A stretch of DNA of 64,000 bases from Phallusia mammillata (GCA_003260075.1 QLIY01000012.1:339100-403099), one strand, 5' to 3'. Positions 23,524 to 35,963 are shown, counted from the first letter of the stretch. A program made the numbers and translations. The notes: generated by a model from the sequence alone, not told the origin.

Positions 23524-26500
23524 TCACGTGTGCAATGTAATGTCGGGCAGGGTGAGATGTGAGAAGTCGGTCGAGGTGGTCGACATGTTTTCCGACGATG
23601 ATCGATAATCAAACGACCCTTCAAGTGGCAGAGACTCGACCCTGTGTATGACCAGGGACGGTTTGCGACTAGACGTGTTGTGATTGGCTGGCGGGTGGCT
23701 GGGCGTCATACGCAATTCCTGTTGTCACGACAATCAAAGTTAAATACATAGGCTGCGAATTTTATGGTAGTATTGACCTTTAGGGTAGGCCTTAACTAAA
23801 TTTCAAAGCTTAATACTATGAGCAATTGTTTATGTAACAATGGCGACCTCTAGCGCATGTTCCAGTTGGTCTCTTTCGGCCGCCAGGCGGGTCAACATAC
23901 TCTTCTGGTCGGATTTTTCTGGGGAGTTGGGCGCACTGTTCCCTGTTCTATCCTCGCCGTGGAGTTTTCGCTCAAAACTGGTTAGTCTGCAAAAAAATGT
24001 AACGGCTGTAGAATATATCCAGAAACAAACAAACTGAAAGAAATCACAAGGACACAGAACAAAACACATTATGTCAGTGCAGTGCACAAAGTTCGATGAA
24101 TCCCGCTGGTTTCTTAACCCCCCCCCCCTTGTTCTGGTGCACACTGCAAAAAAACCTTCACTGTAAATGTCATAACTTTGGTACTTGCAAACAAATGTCA
24201 GTTGTTTGAAGAAAGTAGTACAGTACTTATATTCTATAGCAATGTTTCTTAAACTTTTTTGGATCACGAACCCCTAAATCATTCTTTGAAAAGCTACGGA
24301 CCCCTGTGCAGAAACACACTGCAAAGGTCGAAAAAACATTGTGGTTTTTCACTGCCATCACTACCAGCCCCCCCCCCTTTGGATCACGAACCCCTAAATC
24401 ATTCTTTGAAAAGCTACGGACCCCTTTGCATGAAACACATTGCAAAGGTCGAAAAAACATTGTGGTCTTTCACTGCCAGTAATGAAGGTGAAACCAAAGG
24501 CAACATAGTCTTCATTATACTTTCTCTTCTTCGACATTCCTTCTATGATCTGCTAATTTTTTTAACTTACTAACCTTGCCTGCTTAATGTAACCTTTCAC
24601 AGCAGAAAGCACATATACTTCAATGCCAGACTTGCAATAGTAGAGTAGCTGTTATGCATTATTGCATCACAAAGTCGGTTTTGCAATTGCTCAAACTATT
24701 CGAGGTGCATGTTTGGCTGCCGTTGTGGCCTGATTAAGTGGAAACCTTAATATGTGGATTTTCGGAATAATTGTATTTCGTTTCATGGACCCCTTAATGC
24801 ATCTTCTCGGACCCCAGGTTAAGAACCCCTGTTCTATAGGTTAGGGTTTGTAATTTGCTTGGGTTTAACAGGATTCTGAAAGACCATACAGTTTTTGCAT
24901 GTCCTATAGCCCCCCCCCCCTTGCTCAAACTATTCGAGGTGCATGTTTGGCTGCCGTTGTGGCCTGATCAAGTGGAAACCTTAATATGTGGATTTTCGGA
25001 ATAATTCTATTTCGTTTCATGGACCCCTTAATGCATCTTCTCGGACCCCTTGGGGGTTCATGGACCCAAGGTTAAGAACCCCTGGTCTAGGTTCTGCTGG
25101 GTTAATTTCATGCCTATTGTTTGGCGCATTATTGCTTTACCTTGCAAATGTACACATAACGGCTGATATTTGGGACAAGGGGTTCAAACTTGGGTATAGT
25201 TTCAGCTATCTTAAGATCTTTGTTACCAAACGATCCAAATCTTCCATTACATGCCCGAAGCCTAAGTTTAACAAACGTTGTTTTTTTCACTTACAATCGG
25301 AGCAATCCTCTTTCGCGTTCGGCTTTGTTACAGAGACTCTGCTGGAATTGGATCGACTCGAGTCGCTCATAAATTTTGTCCATCTTGAGCAGGTGAATCA
25401 TTTTTGCTTCCCGGAGTTGTGAGCGTTGGGCCAAGGCATCCTCGACTTCACTGCGTGCCTTCAAGAAACAAAGGGTTTCGTTTACTATGAATTCCAAAAC
25501 GTGCTTCTCACAAATGCTTTGTAAAAAATATTTCATTTTTCGTTGAAGGTTAAGCATTCGTTTTTGTTGCTTCTCACTGTGCCAAAGTTCATACAAGCCA
25601 AACGGGCATTTTAAAATTTACGACAGCGCATTTCAATGCATTTATAAAGCAGACATACTTTTGGTCCAATGAAAATTTGTAAATTTTTCAGCAGAAATGT
25701 GGATGCATTATTTACGTGTATTTCGTGGTTTACCTTTTTTGCTTCTTGCAGGCGATCAAATGTTTCAAGGACATCCCGCTTTTTCCTGTAAACTTCCCGT
25801 TCACTTTCCCGCCTCTGAAACCTCTCCAAACGTCGCTCGGAAATTTCGCATGTTTTCGCCGACATCCCTAAAAGCACGATTGCCGGTTAATTTAATTTTT
25901 TTCACCTAAAAGCACGCATCAAACAGAAAAACGTATTCTGATGTAAGTTTTTTGGTGTTCGTTTTCTAGTTATTACTGGCAAACGATTGTAATGTCCTTT
26001 TTCCAGCATAATGTATGCCAAGTGTTCGTCAAATCTAATCGGTTTAGTGAATTGAATTTTACTAAATTACCCAGTCTTGCATATGAGGGCACTGACACGA
26101 AGATACCAAATGTTACGCTAGTATTTAGTAGATATGTTTCATCAACCCACCTGTTTCAGTAACTTTAATCGCAACACTGAGAAGCGTCAGCCAGGAGAGA
26201 CACGATTTCTGAGTAGCAGTTGAGAACTCGTGCTCTGACGTAATACTAAAGTCACCCTCCTTCTCGACAATTCGAAATCGGTGCTTTTGTGAACCAGTAG
26301 CTGGAAGTGCCTGCAAAAACAAACTAAGTTATAAAAACCAATTGTTTGTGGTGGTTACTAATTGTATTGTGGCTGCTTATAGCACTGCGGTGTACCTTCT
26401 GAGAACTTTTATAACGCTGCGTCAATCCCATATAGAGTTATTTTAAACACAGCCATTATTATTGACTGTGTTGTACATAATCTTCGTAGAAGTCAGCAAT

Positions 26501-29500
26501 ACTTTAAAATAGCCTGCAAAACTGCACAACAAACAATACGAGAATTGCCTACGAGGTGGCAATACACAAAAGCTGTGAGAAGAGCGCGTGAGATTAGGTG
26601 GGTGTGCTATGTGCACAAGCAAAGAGTCATGTCACCAACAAGTTTGGCAGTTTGTCTTCCATGTTAGCGCACTCCGGACGCGCGTTGCAAGCCAATGATT
26701 GACTGATCGGCCGTCAGCAACCAAAATAGCACAAGGCAATGATCACAATACAATGATAGGGAGACTGGCACTGCTACTGTAGGTACCGTTTTGTGCACGA
26801 GATGAACCACTGTATCACATCACTACGCAATTCTGCTAAGGTGTACAACTTTTGTGACAAAATGATGGGTCGTGGCCATTGTAGACGTTTTTTCGGGTTG
26901 CGACCAAAGTCACTAAACAATCTGATTGCAATAAGTGCTAACCTCAATATGCATGTGATGGGATAGGTTAATCTCCTCCTTCGAGTCCAGACAAGTTTGG
27001 CCGGAGTAAAGCGTGAACTTTGACCCGTGAAGTGCGGCCCATCGTTTCTTCCACACATCGGTTTCAGGCTTGCGGACGTTGATCCAACCCTGTATCACAT
27101 ATCACATCATGTTATACACCATGAATACAAACATTGAGAAATCGTGGCAAACAATAACATGTCATGTTTAACTCAAATCCGGACCCGTTTGGACCAGAAA
27201 AAAGTCCATTTTTTGCAAAGATCCGAATTAACAGATGTCGATTAGTTCAAGTTATATCACTTTACAAATCATTTACATCTCGAGTTTTGTCCGAATTAGG
27301 CGAAGATCCGTATTAGCCGAGATTTACTGTATCATAAAATCGTGTTTTTTCACAAACACAAAAATGTAATCGGTAAATTGCAAAGGGTTCAAAAAGGAAG
27401 TTGGTGGCATTTTAGTTAGCGGTGAACTCTTGGTAGTGATTCACCTTTTTTATCGAGTGTCAAAACTGTGCAACAGCACTTTGCACAATTGTCAAACTGG
27501 ATACTTTGAATTAAAGAGATAAACACGTGACAAATGTGTGATGAGGCACCTAATCGTGTAAGGTTGAAATTCGCTGCAATGCACGCAGAGATGAATGGAA
27601 AATGTTACAGACGACTAGTGATGATCATAATAGCAGATCACACGGCATCTAAAGTGCATAGTTGATTGTGTCAAAGTGCTCATTGACTTGTATGCTTTGA
27701 TATTCAAGTTTCATTATTTAGCAAAACTAACAAAATATGATTAGGTTTTCTAAGCTAAGTTACTCCCATAATGCAATCTGACGTACTGCTAACGCGTTGG
27801 AATAATGACCCCGAGTAAACTTTTGCGAAAACATATTCGATCAGCAAATACGGTTTTAATCGGTATTTTGGACCTACTATTGGAAGCAATTAACTGTAAT
27901 GCATAGTGGCACGGTGACAAACAATGAGTCACGTTGTTGTGGAAACACCAACCAAAACGAGTTGAGTAGTCTTTGTGCATTTTGTTTTCTAAGCTCGATT
28001 TCCAAACGCATAAACAATACAAGCAAAAATCACGCCTACTGTATGGTGTCCCCTAGGACGGGCCGTCATGTGCAAATAAAAATCCAGCAGCAACTTGCAA
28101 AAGTACATTCTAACCACAGTGGGAATTTGATATCCCGCGGTGCGATTTCCCTACTTACCGTTTTCATCACTTCCATGTATTCGGACAAGCAGAGGCGTTG
28201 CACGGCGCGATAAAAAGCGTGGGATCTGGCAAGTTCGGTGCCGATCAGGTCGGCGATAATTGATAAGAGCTGCTGGAAGGTAACCTGCGGAGGGAGGAAG
28301 CGTTTTGATGTGAGATGTTTGCACTAAAAAGGAAATCGGCACATTGGGATTCCTAGATACCGTTCGTACTCTTTGTTCATTTTGAGACGATCGAATTTGT
28401 GGGGAAAATGTTTAAATATGCGCACAAAATTTTTCATTAACGTAACAAATTTGCACACCATATTTTACATAATAGTCAATAATTTCCGTACATTTTTTCC
28501 CCTGTATAAGTCACATAATGCGTTTGTAATTAAAAAAATTATTTGTATTCACAAAGTAATTCATACTTACCATTTTTTATGTACCGATTTTAAGAATTGT
28601 TGGAAAAAGACATTTTAAGCAAACAAAAAATATACTTACATGGGGTGGGTAAGAAGGCTCAAAATTGCTGTTTGAATCTGAGCTGGCATCATCATATTGT
28701 TGAGAATCTAAATCATTTGACGTCCATGCCAACCCCAGAGCAGCAAATAATTTTCGCAACAAAAGATCGGTCTGCAAGCACAGATTGTATTTTTTAAATC
28801 AGCAAAGAAGTAATTTCCAGTCAAACGAAAAGAAAACATACCTCTTCATAATCCATGCTTGGAGGATAGGTGTCTGGCTCTGTAAGGTTGTTAAAAATAC
28901 AATACAACCAATAGATTGCCTGAGCTAGTTCAGGAGGGACAACTGAGTCTAGGTTATCCACAAGAGGATTGTTAAGATAGCGATCCTTGCAAATACTCCA
29001 ACTATAAGCAGACAGTGCTTCAGGATCCAGTATTTTTCCTGCTGTTGTGTCCTAAAAAAGGTTAGTTATGTAACATAACCGTTTTAAAGTTGATAACAAC
29101 CAACGACATGCATTTTATTTGAACGTTGTATTACAGACACTTTAATACAAATTCAAACCTACCATTACATAACTTTTGTATTTGGGAAAAGTAATTTGTG
29201 AAAACTGAATAAAATACTTCTGAATGGCTTGATCACTGTGCTGTTCAACACCAAGAACACTGGACATCACAGATGACATGCGCTATAAAACACAATGAAA
29301 ATAAGTCTTTCAATCCACATAATTTTAACCCCTAATTCTTTCGAACTTACCATAAGTCGACCTAACAGTAATTTTCCTGAGTTTCGGGTGTCAAGGGCAG
29401 CAAAGGCTTGCCACAGTGGAACCAAGGTAGTGTTGTGATAGCAACGGTGATAGAGGCAGGACTGGTGTCTTCGAAAGTGTGGTGAAGAATGTGAGTTATT

Positions 29501-29958
29501 GGTGAGATTGTGCATGCTTCCATCACCCAACACACTGTTGTTAATCACATCTGACACTTGCAGTTGAGATGCTGAGAAAATATGTAACAGTATAAACAAA
29601 ACACAATATACTAAAAAGTCGTTTACATCAATGATGTGACTACTCCATACATACAGAGAAAACTTAAACTTACAAAGCTGAACATTTAATTTACTGATCA
29701 CACTATCAGTTGTTAGTTGTTGTAATCATTTGTTGCAACTATAAACAGTTTGTTTTCTACGTTTAGACAAATCTTCCTCAAAAATGATATCTTGCTAGAA
29801 AATTACATAAGCTTATCATATGTACATCCACATTGTTTACCGAGAACATCTTCAAATTCCACATTGGGCAATGGCATTTTCGGTTGATTCATTTCAGCTG
29901 GTTTAGGCCTTCTCAGTGACAGTCTCCTAATACTTTTGGTACTTCTCTTCCTTTCCAT
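23524..29958 (-). CDS. SWAP70/DEF6-family protein with EF-hand-like, PH and coiled-coil parts
   Basis: Family members are phosphoinositide-binding, actin- and Rac-linked signalling proteins. Minus-strand exons: 29958-29841, 29571-29351, 29282-29163, 29051-28842, 28771-28640, 28284-28159, 27089-26943, 26310-26151, 25867-25734, 25458-25295, 23986-23848 and 23718-23524, all phase-consistent (about 621 residues). LWQAFAALDTRNSGKLLLGRL matches the family's N-terminal EF-hand-like segment; GWINVRKP...WKKRWAALHG begins a PH domain that ends near SCLSWLTLLSVA; a charged coiled coil follows. Compared with SWAP70 there is a longer basic N-terminus and a Ser-rich C-terminal exon. If the weak donor at 23847 (GTCGCC) is not used, translation instead stops at 23830 after AIVT, giving 562 residues. 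Assignment to SWAP70 rather than DEF6 is not possible by eye. A hAT element sits in the intron before exon 11. Confidence 0.85.
24118..24128 (+). repeat. 11-base C run without visible flanking duplication
   Basis: Lies in the SWAP70-like gene's intron between exons 10 and 11. I could not match the 100 bases on either side to each other, so it may be a join without overlap. Confidence 0.7.
24240..24831. mobile_element. Non-autonomous hAT-type element with 8-bp TSD
   Basis: Flanked by TTCTATAG at 24232-24239 and again at 24832-24839. The ends read CAATGTTTCTTAA inward on the left and, on the reverse strand, CAGGGGTTCTTAA on the right, typical of hAT terminal repeats. No transposase frame is present. 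The element contains a C-run duplication, and its right end occurs again at about 25086 in the second copy. Confidence 0.8.
24258..24476. repeat. Duplicated hAT left end joined by 10 C
   Basis: Copy A 24258-24355 and copy B 24378-24476 both start with TTTGGATCACGAACCCCTAA and differ at a few bases and one small indel. The C run is 24368-24377. Confidence 0.88.
24687..25090. repeat. Duplicated hAT right end joined by 11 C
   Basis: Copy A from 24687 and copy B from 24921 both begin TTGCTCAAACTATTCGAGG; the C run is 24910-24920. Copy B has about 20 extra bases (TTGGGGGTTCATGGACCC) near its end, then the flank continues with different spacing. Confidence 0.88.
27175..27335. mobile_element. Possible pogo/Tigger-like MITE fragment
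   Basis: Repeated TCCGAATTA and TCCGTATTAGCCGAG blocks ending in GAGATTTACTGTA resemble the ends of Tigger/pogo-type elements read from the right. The left end and TA duplication are not clear. Lies in an intron of the SWAP70-like gene. Confidence 0.35.
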
Positions 29959-32060
29959 CTTTATCTGACTTTTCTGGAATTCTTTTTTGCAATCTGCAAT
30001 TATCTGCTTATCTCAGTTGCACAATGAAAGTGAAATCATCCCTCTAACTACTGTGCAAGATAACAACTACAGTGCACAGCAGAGGTGTCTCAGAGGGTCA
30101 AAGAAAAAAAATGCAACTTAATTCCCTGTACAGGGCAAACAAAGGAAGTGTACCCCCCCCCCACAACTACAGTGCACAGCAGAGGTGTCTCAGAGGGTCA
30201 AAGAAAAAAATGCAACTTAATTCCCTGTGCAGGGCAAACAAAGGAAGTGTCATTATCTTTGATCACCACTAAACTTCTCAGCAGGAGACTCAGACTCAAG
30301 CTAATAGGCAATGCAGGCCACAAATAAACACTTGCTCTCTGCTAAGCAGATTAAATCCTGATGACATGAGATGTATGCCTTAGCCCACCAACCACAATCT
30401 CTTTCACACCCACATGCCACATCAACAAGACGCTGACTTGAAAAAACACAGGCACCTGACCAATACTAATTCACTTGCCAACAGGCAAAATCTAATAATG
30501 TCACTGAGCCTTGAAAAAATACACCAGGGCACATAGCAACAAAACATCTACCTGCCAGACTCAATAGTGAAAATCACAGCAGGAAATTTGATTGCCTTCC
30601 ATTCCATATTAGCAGCTGGTATCTAACAGGGATTTGCTGCCAGTATACTAGCATTTATAATTACTGTCTGACTGAGGGAAAAACAATGGGACGTGACTAG
30701 TACTTCCTGTGCACTAAACCACCATGTGTGTGCATGCACTGTTAACATTAATTAGTCATTAAAACTTCAACCTTTTATCCGAAGTACTAAAGGGCAACAA
30801 TACAAAAACTGGTATTGATAACAAATTAATTTAACTATGAAAGGTTCAACAGTCCAACTACACCATGTTGATTGGTTGTACATTCCAGTGCTAACACTGA
30901 AATAGGACAGGCGTCATTGCAAACATGCAGGTCATGTCATTGTTTAGGTATAAGGAACTAACACTTTGCTGAGCTGTTTTATGTCCACTTTGTTGAACTC
31001 TTTACTGTTTGTTTTATTTGAGTGTCGTAAACCTACTTCTTTTAGTGCTAACAATCTAACTGTTCTACAATTAGTCACATAGCTTACACCTTGTATCCAA
31101 ACATAAATTTGGACTGGTAACTAACTTCTAATTCCATTTAGTTCAATTTGTCAGTATGATTTAATACTGATAAGTTTTGTGTGCATGTACACTAAAACAT
31201 GTTCTACCAGTGGCTGTTTCATTCAGGGAAGCACATGTTTACATTCCCTACTATAACAATACAGCAGATACAAGGTACATTCTAAACATGACACTGCTTA
31301 ACTATAACTACCACCACAAAGCACAACTGCTTTGCTTGGTAGAGTAGGCAGGCAATTTATATCACACTCATTTCCTTTCAAGCTTACTTGATTGTCATGA
31401 TGGCCAGCATTTAACATGTCATGATATCTGAACACCAGGAGTAGTATGTAATTGCTCCCTTGCGCCGCTTCTCCTCAGACCAGTGTGCCACCTACAAGTA
31501 ACCAGGCCTGTAATTATTTAAGAGCAGTGCTTTGTGGTGTAACTATGACATATATGGCTTTGTTGCAGTACACTTGTAAACAGTAATAATGGGATCATAA
31601 TAATTTTAACACTTCAATGTGATAACATACACAATTCAATTATTCCCCATTATGAATTATAGTCTAAAAAAACTTTTACATTTTCTTACAAACAATAACT
31701 AGGGTTGAATTCTCCAGATTGCAATCGCAATACACTTCATTCTCTTTATTGATAATTAAGATACTACAGTATGACCCCTCTGTTTGAACTTTATTTAATA
31801 TATGAGTTTGGCAAGAAGGAGAAAATATGTTTTGCCAACAATGAAAAAAGATTCTAGATCATTTTTGAACATAATTTTCTGATCAAAAGGAAATTCCTTT
31901 TTAAACTTTTAACATTATTGGATACTCTGGTTTAAACATAAACAAATGAAATCACTTACATCCAAGAAAAATAGATGAGTTGCAAGAAGTTTCAAAAAAA
32001 TATATTTACAAAAGCAGCAGTGTTTGGGGTTAGCATTAAAATGTCAACTAGAACGTGTCT
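29959..32060. other. Intergenic DNA upstream of the SWAP70-like gene
   Basis: About 2.1 kb. Holds a C-run duplication at 30063-30250 and otherwise AT-rich sequence. On the minus strand, a stretch near 31495-31440 after CTTGTAG reads VAHWSEEKRRKGAITYY, which could be an unassigned exon, but it has no clear donor or partner. Confidence 0.45.
30063..30250. repeat. 88-bp direct copies joined by 10 C
   Basis: Copy A 30063-30152 and copy B 30163-30250 both start with ACAACTACAGTGCACAGCAG and differ by about one substitution and one base in an A run. The C run is 30153-30162. Confidence 0.9.
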
Positions 32061-32471
32061 TCAATTAGATTTGCCAGATGTGGTTGCAGAAGTGTTTAAC
32101 GACTTAATAGTTGAGCTTAAATCCTCCAGGTTTTCTAGCAACGTTGACATGTTTTCTTGACGTTGCTTCTGATTGGCCGGTGAGTCCTCAGCATCATTAT
32201 AATCAATCTGACTATCTAACCCAAAGTGCAACCGAGCCAATTTTCCTTGCTTACTACGAATGTTCTCCATTTTTTGTATCACATTATCATCTCCAAAAGC
32301 CTTTATTTTTCCACTTCGAAATGCAAAAAGTAAGTCTTGAAGATCCTGTTTCATTAACTGCATGTCTGGAAAAGAACAGTTGCCCTGAGAAGATGGTACC
32401 CCCTCTTCAGGAACTGACTGCATGGTGGGTTGTGTCCTTAAAATCTTAGCACGTTGCTTTCTTTCTGCCAT
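32061..32471 (-). CDS. CCDC28: CCDC28 family protein
   Basis: Single coding exon of 136 residues. It matches CCDC28A/B through DLLFAFRSGKIKAFG, MENIRSKQGKLARLHFGLD and LLENLEDLSSTIKSL. CCDC28B is a modifier of ciliary disease and binds TORC2 components; a similar role here is inference. The start was chosen at MAERK because the upstream frame runs across TTTTTGCAG, an acceptor-like site 38 bases before this Met. Same strand as USP48, 300 bp downstream of it, too far for a typical tunicate operon. Confidence 0.87.
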   Translation of the reverse strand: MAERKQRAKILRTQPTMQSVPEEGVPSSQGNCSFPDMQLMKQDLQDLLFAFRSGKIKAFGDDNVIQKMENIRSKQGKLARLHFGLDSQIDYNDAEDSPANQKQRQENMSTLLENLEDLSSTIKSLNTSATTSGKSN

Positions 32472-32771
32472 ATTTTTAAAATTAAATTGCCTATTTAGGT
32501 AAATCTGCAAAAACAGTAAAATTTGGAAATGAAGTATGATTGAACAGGCAGTAAGTATAATGTTTATGTCAAAAGACAACACAAAATACCGTACATAAAT
32601 ATACTTTGTATGAAACGTGTCAATATGTTTTCAAAAGCAAGCAAAAAAATCCGTTTTTCATTGTTTGAAAATTATCTGTAAGATTACACCTTTAAAATAC
32701 ACCAGTCCGTGCACACAACGTTGTTGACAAGAGACACAAAAGTAAGCACCATAATGATATCACAGTGTAAC

Positions 32772-35700
32772 CTACTGAAATCCCATTAGCCCAGTTCCTT
32801 TAAAGCCCCTTTCTGGTTCAACATTTTTTACCGATTCAAGTATAACAGGCAAATTGTCAGGATTGGGTTCATCCTCAATCAATGTTATTGTGCAATTTGG
32901 ATAAATAAACAGGCTACCTAATGAGGCAGTATCATCAGAAAGCAATTTTCCATTGAACCATAGATTTTGGTCAAAAGGTGGAACAGAGTAAAAACTCATG
33001 ATTTTCAGTTTAAGATCCCTGAGGGTCATGGAAGATGAAATGTCAGAAAGTTTCTTTTCACCGCGGGTACATCTCCGAGCTCTACGAGAGGGTTTACCTT
33101 CTGCAGATTCACATGTAAAACTGGTGCCTGAATTTGTTTCTTCTGTCTGGATACCAGAAACTTTCTGGATGTACACATCAGCATTATTGTATTCATAAAG
33201 CAACTGCTTCTGTTTGTTGGCAAGATCGTTTATGCATTCTGCACAAAGTTCAGGACTGTAGAGAATCTGTGACTTATCATATGTTTTGTGTGATTCTGCA
33301 GCATTGCAGACTTTTTTCTTGCACTTTTGTGATACATTTGATTGGATCAAGACTGACATTTCAGCAGTGGGATTTTGTTTTTGAAGTTCCTTATTCTGAA
33401 CATTATTTACTGCAGGATCATCAATTTTATGGAGCATAACAGAACACTCCATCATGGAAGGCTTGGATAATTTAATGGCATAGTCAATGACAAAGTGTTT
33501 TTTCACCTTTTTCCACTCTTCACTCCAAACCAAAACCAACTGTGGCATGTTGGTTTCATTACTTGGAAAACAATTTACCATATCCAAAGGATTGTAAAGT
33601 AGCCTAAAATGTTGGCACAAAAACTCAACGTTGCTCATTTTAGATATAGGTTCATGCCTTGTGGGTTGGCGCACAAACTCCCGCCACTCTTCCAATGCAT
33701 TTGCAGACAAAACATAGATTGTTTGACAGCTTTCATCTGACGAATTGGAAAGAAATGCATTTATCTGCGGTCGGTTTTTATTGAGAAACAATTGATGTAA
33801 GTCTGACTTCTGCTCTTGTGAAAGTTTTTTAATTGCAAGCAGTTTTTCTTCTTCTAGCTGAGATTCTTTAATACAAGAAGCACAAGAATCAGAATCGCCT
33901 TTAATTTGATGACAGTCTGGAAAGTAGGTGCTCAAAATTTTCCATACATATTCTGGTACAAGCTGATAACTTGCTGCCAATGTGGATAAACTTCCATGCA
34001 AGCATAAAATATCAGAATTAAATACAAATTCATCTGAGTCACTGTTCTCTGAAGCTGAACCATTCACATCAGGAATATCAGACATCTTGGTTGCATGTTG
34101 GAGACGTATATTTTTAAGAGCCATGGATTTCCATTTGCGTAGGGATACCTTGCCAACATAAAAACAGTTTTTTGTATCAGATTGTATGCCTAGGTTTTTG
34201 ATGAATTGACCTATAACTTCTGAATCACTCACCAATTGCCGTTTCTTACGCAATAGTAGGCATCGGTTTTCAACACAAGGCTTACACACATTCAATTTGA
34301 ACCTTGGTAGATCATTACATTCAGCAAACAGTATATCTGCTGCCTGCTTAGGAATGTATTTCATTGTAGGAACTTTGTCAACATGCAAATTTCCATGGCA
34401 ACAAATTAATGAGTTAGCATTTTTTAACAAACCCTTGTGTGGCCGGTTAGGGTTGAGGTAGTATTTAAGCTGAGATACATGAATCCATTCATGATCATCG
34501 CTCTCAGTCTCCAAAGTTTTTACAAAATTCAGCATGCTTTTGCGGTAATTTAGAGCCTTCAGTTGGTCTTCATGGACCGCAGTTAATCTTACTGTTGCTT
34601 GTTGTTGGAATTGGATGTTGTGCTCATCAACCATGTGCTTTATTCTTTCTGGAATTGCTACACATCTGTTACTGGGTAATAAACTGCTTGTTTGAACATA
34701 CACCAGCATATAGACATCCTTGGATGAATGGTGACCCTTTGAAAGACGTTGCTTTTTCGGTAAAGGGCCATAAGCTTCACTCCAGAGATTTTCTTCCCCC
34801 TTGTTAGCATCAAGATCAAGCTTTGTGCCGGTCTTCATTTTTACCACTGATTCATCATTAAATTTATACCAGTTTTCATTTGCAGTATCTTTTATGTGTG
34901 CAATGTAATGTCCTGATGAAGCGCTTGGGCCCCTGTGAATTAGGACTGCAGACAACTGATACTGTAGTTCTCTTTGCTCCAAGTTGCTCATATTTTCATT
35001 TCCATTTAATATTGATGAAAAATCCAGCGTGTCAGGAAAGGTTAAACTTGTCACAATTTTGTGTCTCTGTTGGGAGGATTTATCATAAACAAACCTAAGA
35101 AGCTGCAGACTTAATGTTTGTGGAAGTTTTTTGAGGAAAATTTGCCTAACAGCATCCCTTTTGCATGTACATGCATCACAGTGATATTGATTTTCACCAC
35201 AAAGCATTTCTTTTTTTAAAAACTCCATGATGCACTCTTTTAATTCTTTGTGGCCTTGTATATTGAGGTCAAGTTCATAGAACCTTGATGGTCGTGATGT
35301 GATTGTTTGGCAAGACAAGCATTTAGTCTGGTATTCATATTCCCCACAAAACTGGTGCTGAATGACAGATGAAAGTGTGGAGTTTGTTTCCAAAACACCC
35401 ATAAACAGCTTGGAAAACTCCTGGGCATCTTGCTGCAAATCAGTGGGAAGTCCTAAACTTTGAATGAATGAAGATGGGTCAATACTTTTGCATATGCTGC
35501 CACCAAGAAGTCCGAACACCAACTGGAGCTGCCCACAAACGACTTGCTGATAATTGCCAGTAATGTCGCAGTCACTTTCATTTAAAGAATATATTGCATT
35601 TCGAAAGTTGACATTGTGCAACCATAACTGCAAATATGTGTTTACATAACAAGTTGCTCCAAGGTTTTTTAGCCCAACAAGATCACCTGGCTTTCTTTGC

Positions 35701-35963
35701 TCAGCTTCAATTTCCTTTTGGACTTTTGCAACTTCCTGTTCATTGATCAGGCTTATATTCGAATTTGTCCAATATGACTGACCTAATGCATGCAAGCACT
35801 TTGGATTTCCTTGGCAATTCTTTTTAGGATTTTGACAAGAGGGAGTTTTCAATCTGTAGGATGTTAAAATGTTATCCTCTGTAATCTGTGTCAAGTCTTT
35901 TGCCTCTGTCCATTGCCAAAACTGAGCTTCAGTTGATTTGGCTGCAGAGCCCCTTTTCCCCAT
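32772..35963 (-). CDS. USP48: Ubiquitin carboxyl-terminal hydrolase 48, intronless
   Basis: Deubiquitinase of the C19 family, nuclear and cytoplasmic in vertebrates. Unbroken frame of 1063 residues, close to human USP48 (1035). The Cys box is GLKNLGATCYVNT with Cys105; the His box is SAVLIHRG followed by SGHYIAHIKD and WYKFNDESV. QQDAQEFSKLFM, and CxxC pairs in YQTKCLSCQ and YHCDACTC mark the zinc ribbon. Three DUSP-type modules follow (DHEWIHVSQLKYYLN, FYVGKVSLRKW, LEEWREFVRQPTRH). The C-terminal ubiquitin-like part includes PFDQNLWFNGKLLSDD and ends near GFKGTGLMGF, as in the human protein. The vertebrate gene has many introns; this one has none, although TOP3B and TRAF4 nearby do. Confidence 0.96.
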   Translation of the reverse strand: MGKRGSAAKSTEAQFWQWTEAKDLTQITEDNILTSYRLKTPSCQNPKKNCQGNPKCLHALGQSYWTNSNISLINEQEVAKVQKEIEAEQRKPGDLVGLKNLGATCYVNTYLQLWLHNVNFRNAIYSLNESDCDITGNYQQVVCGQLQLVFGLLGGSICKSIDPSSFIQSLGLPTDLQQDAQEFSKLFMGVLETNSTLSSVIQHQFCGEYEYQTKCLSCQTITSRPSRFYELDLNIQGHKELKECIMEFLKKEMLCGENQYHCDACTCKRDAVRQIFLKKLPQTLSLQLLRFVYDKSSQQRHKIVTSLTFPDTLDFSSILNGNENMSNLEQRELQYQLSAVLIHRGPSASSGHYIAHIKDTANENWYKFNDESVVKMKTGTKLDLDANKGEENLWSEAYGPLPKKQRLSKGHHSSKDVYMLVYVQTSSLLPSNRCVAIPERIKHMVDEHNIQFQQQATVRLTAVHEDQLKALNYRKSMLNFVKTLETESDDHEWIHVSQLKYYLNPNRPHKGLLKNANSLICCHGNLHVDKVPTMKYIPKQAADILFAECNDLPRFKLNVCKPCVENRCLLLRKKRQLVSDSEVIGQFIKNLGIQSDTKNCFYVGKVSLRKWKSMALKNIRLQHATKMSDIPDVNGSASENSDSDEFVFNSDILCLHGSLSTLAASYQLVPEYVWKILSTYFPDCHQIKGDSDSCASCIKESQLEEEKLLAIKKLSQEQKSDLHQLFLNKNRPQINAFLSNSSDESCQTIYVLSANALEEWREFVRQPTRHEPISKMSNVEFLCQHFRLLYNPLDMVNCFPSNETNMPQLVLVWSEEWKKVKKHFVIDYAIKLSKPSMMECSVMLHKIDDPAVNNVQNKELQKQNPTAEMSVLIQSNVSQKCKKKVCNAAESHKTYDKSQILYSPELCAECINDLANKQKQLLYEYNNADVYIQKVSGIQTEETNSGTSFTCESAEGKPSRRARRCTRGEKKLSDISSSMTLRDLKLKIMSFYSVPPFDQNLWFNGKLLSDDTASLGSLFIYPNCTITLIEDEPNPDNLPVILESVKNVEPERGFKGTGLMGFQ

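Noticed and set aside
32061..35963. USP48-CCDC28 operon
   Set aside because: The 300-bp gap is long for tunicate operons, which typically have gaps under 100 bp, and both could have their own promoter.
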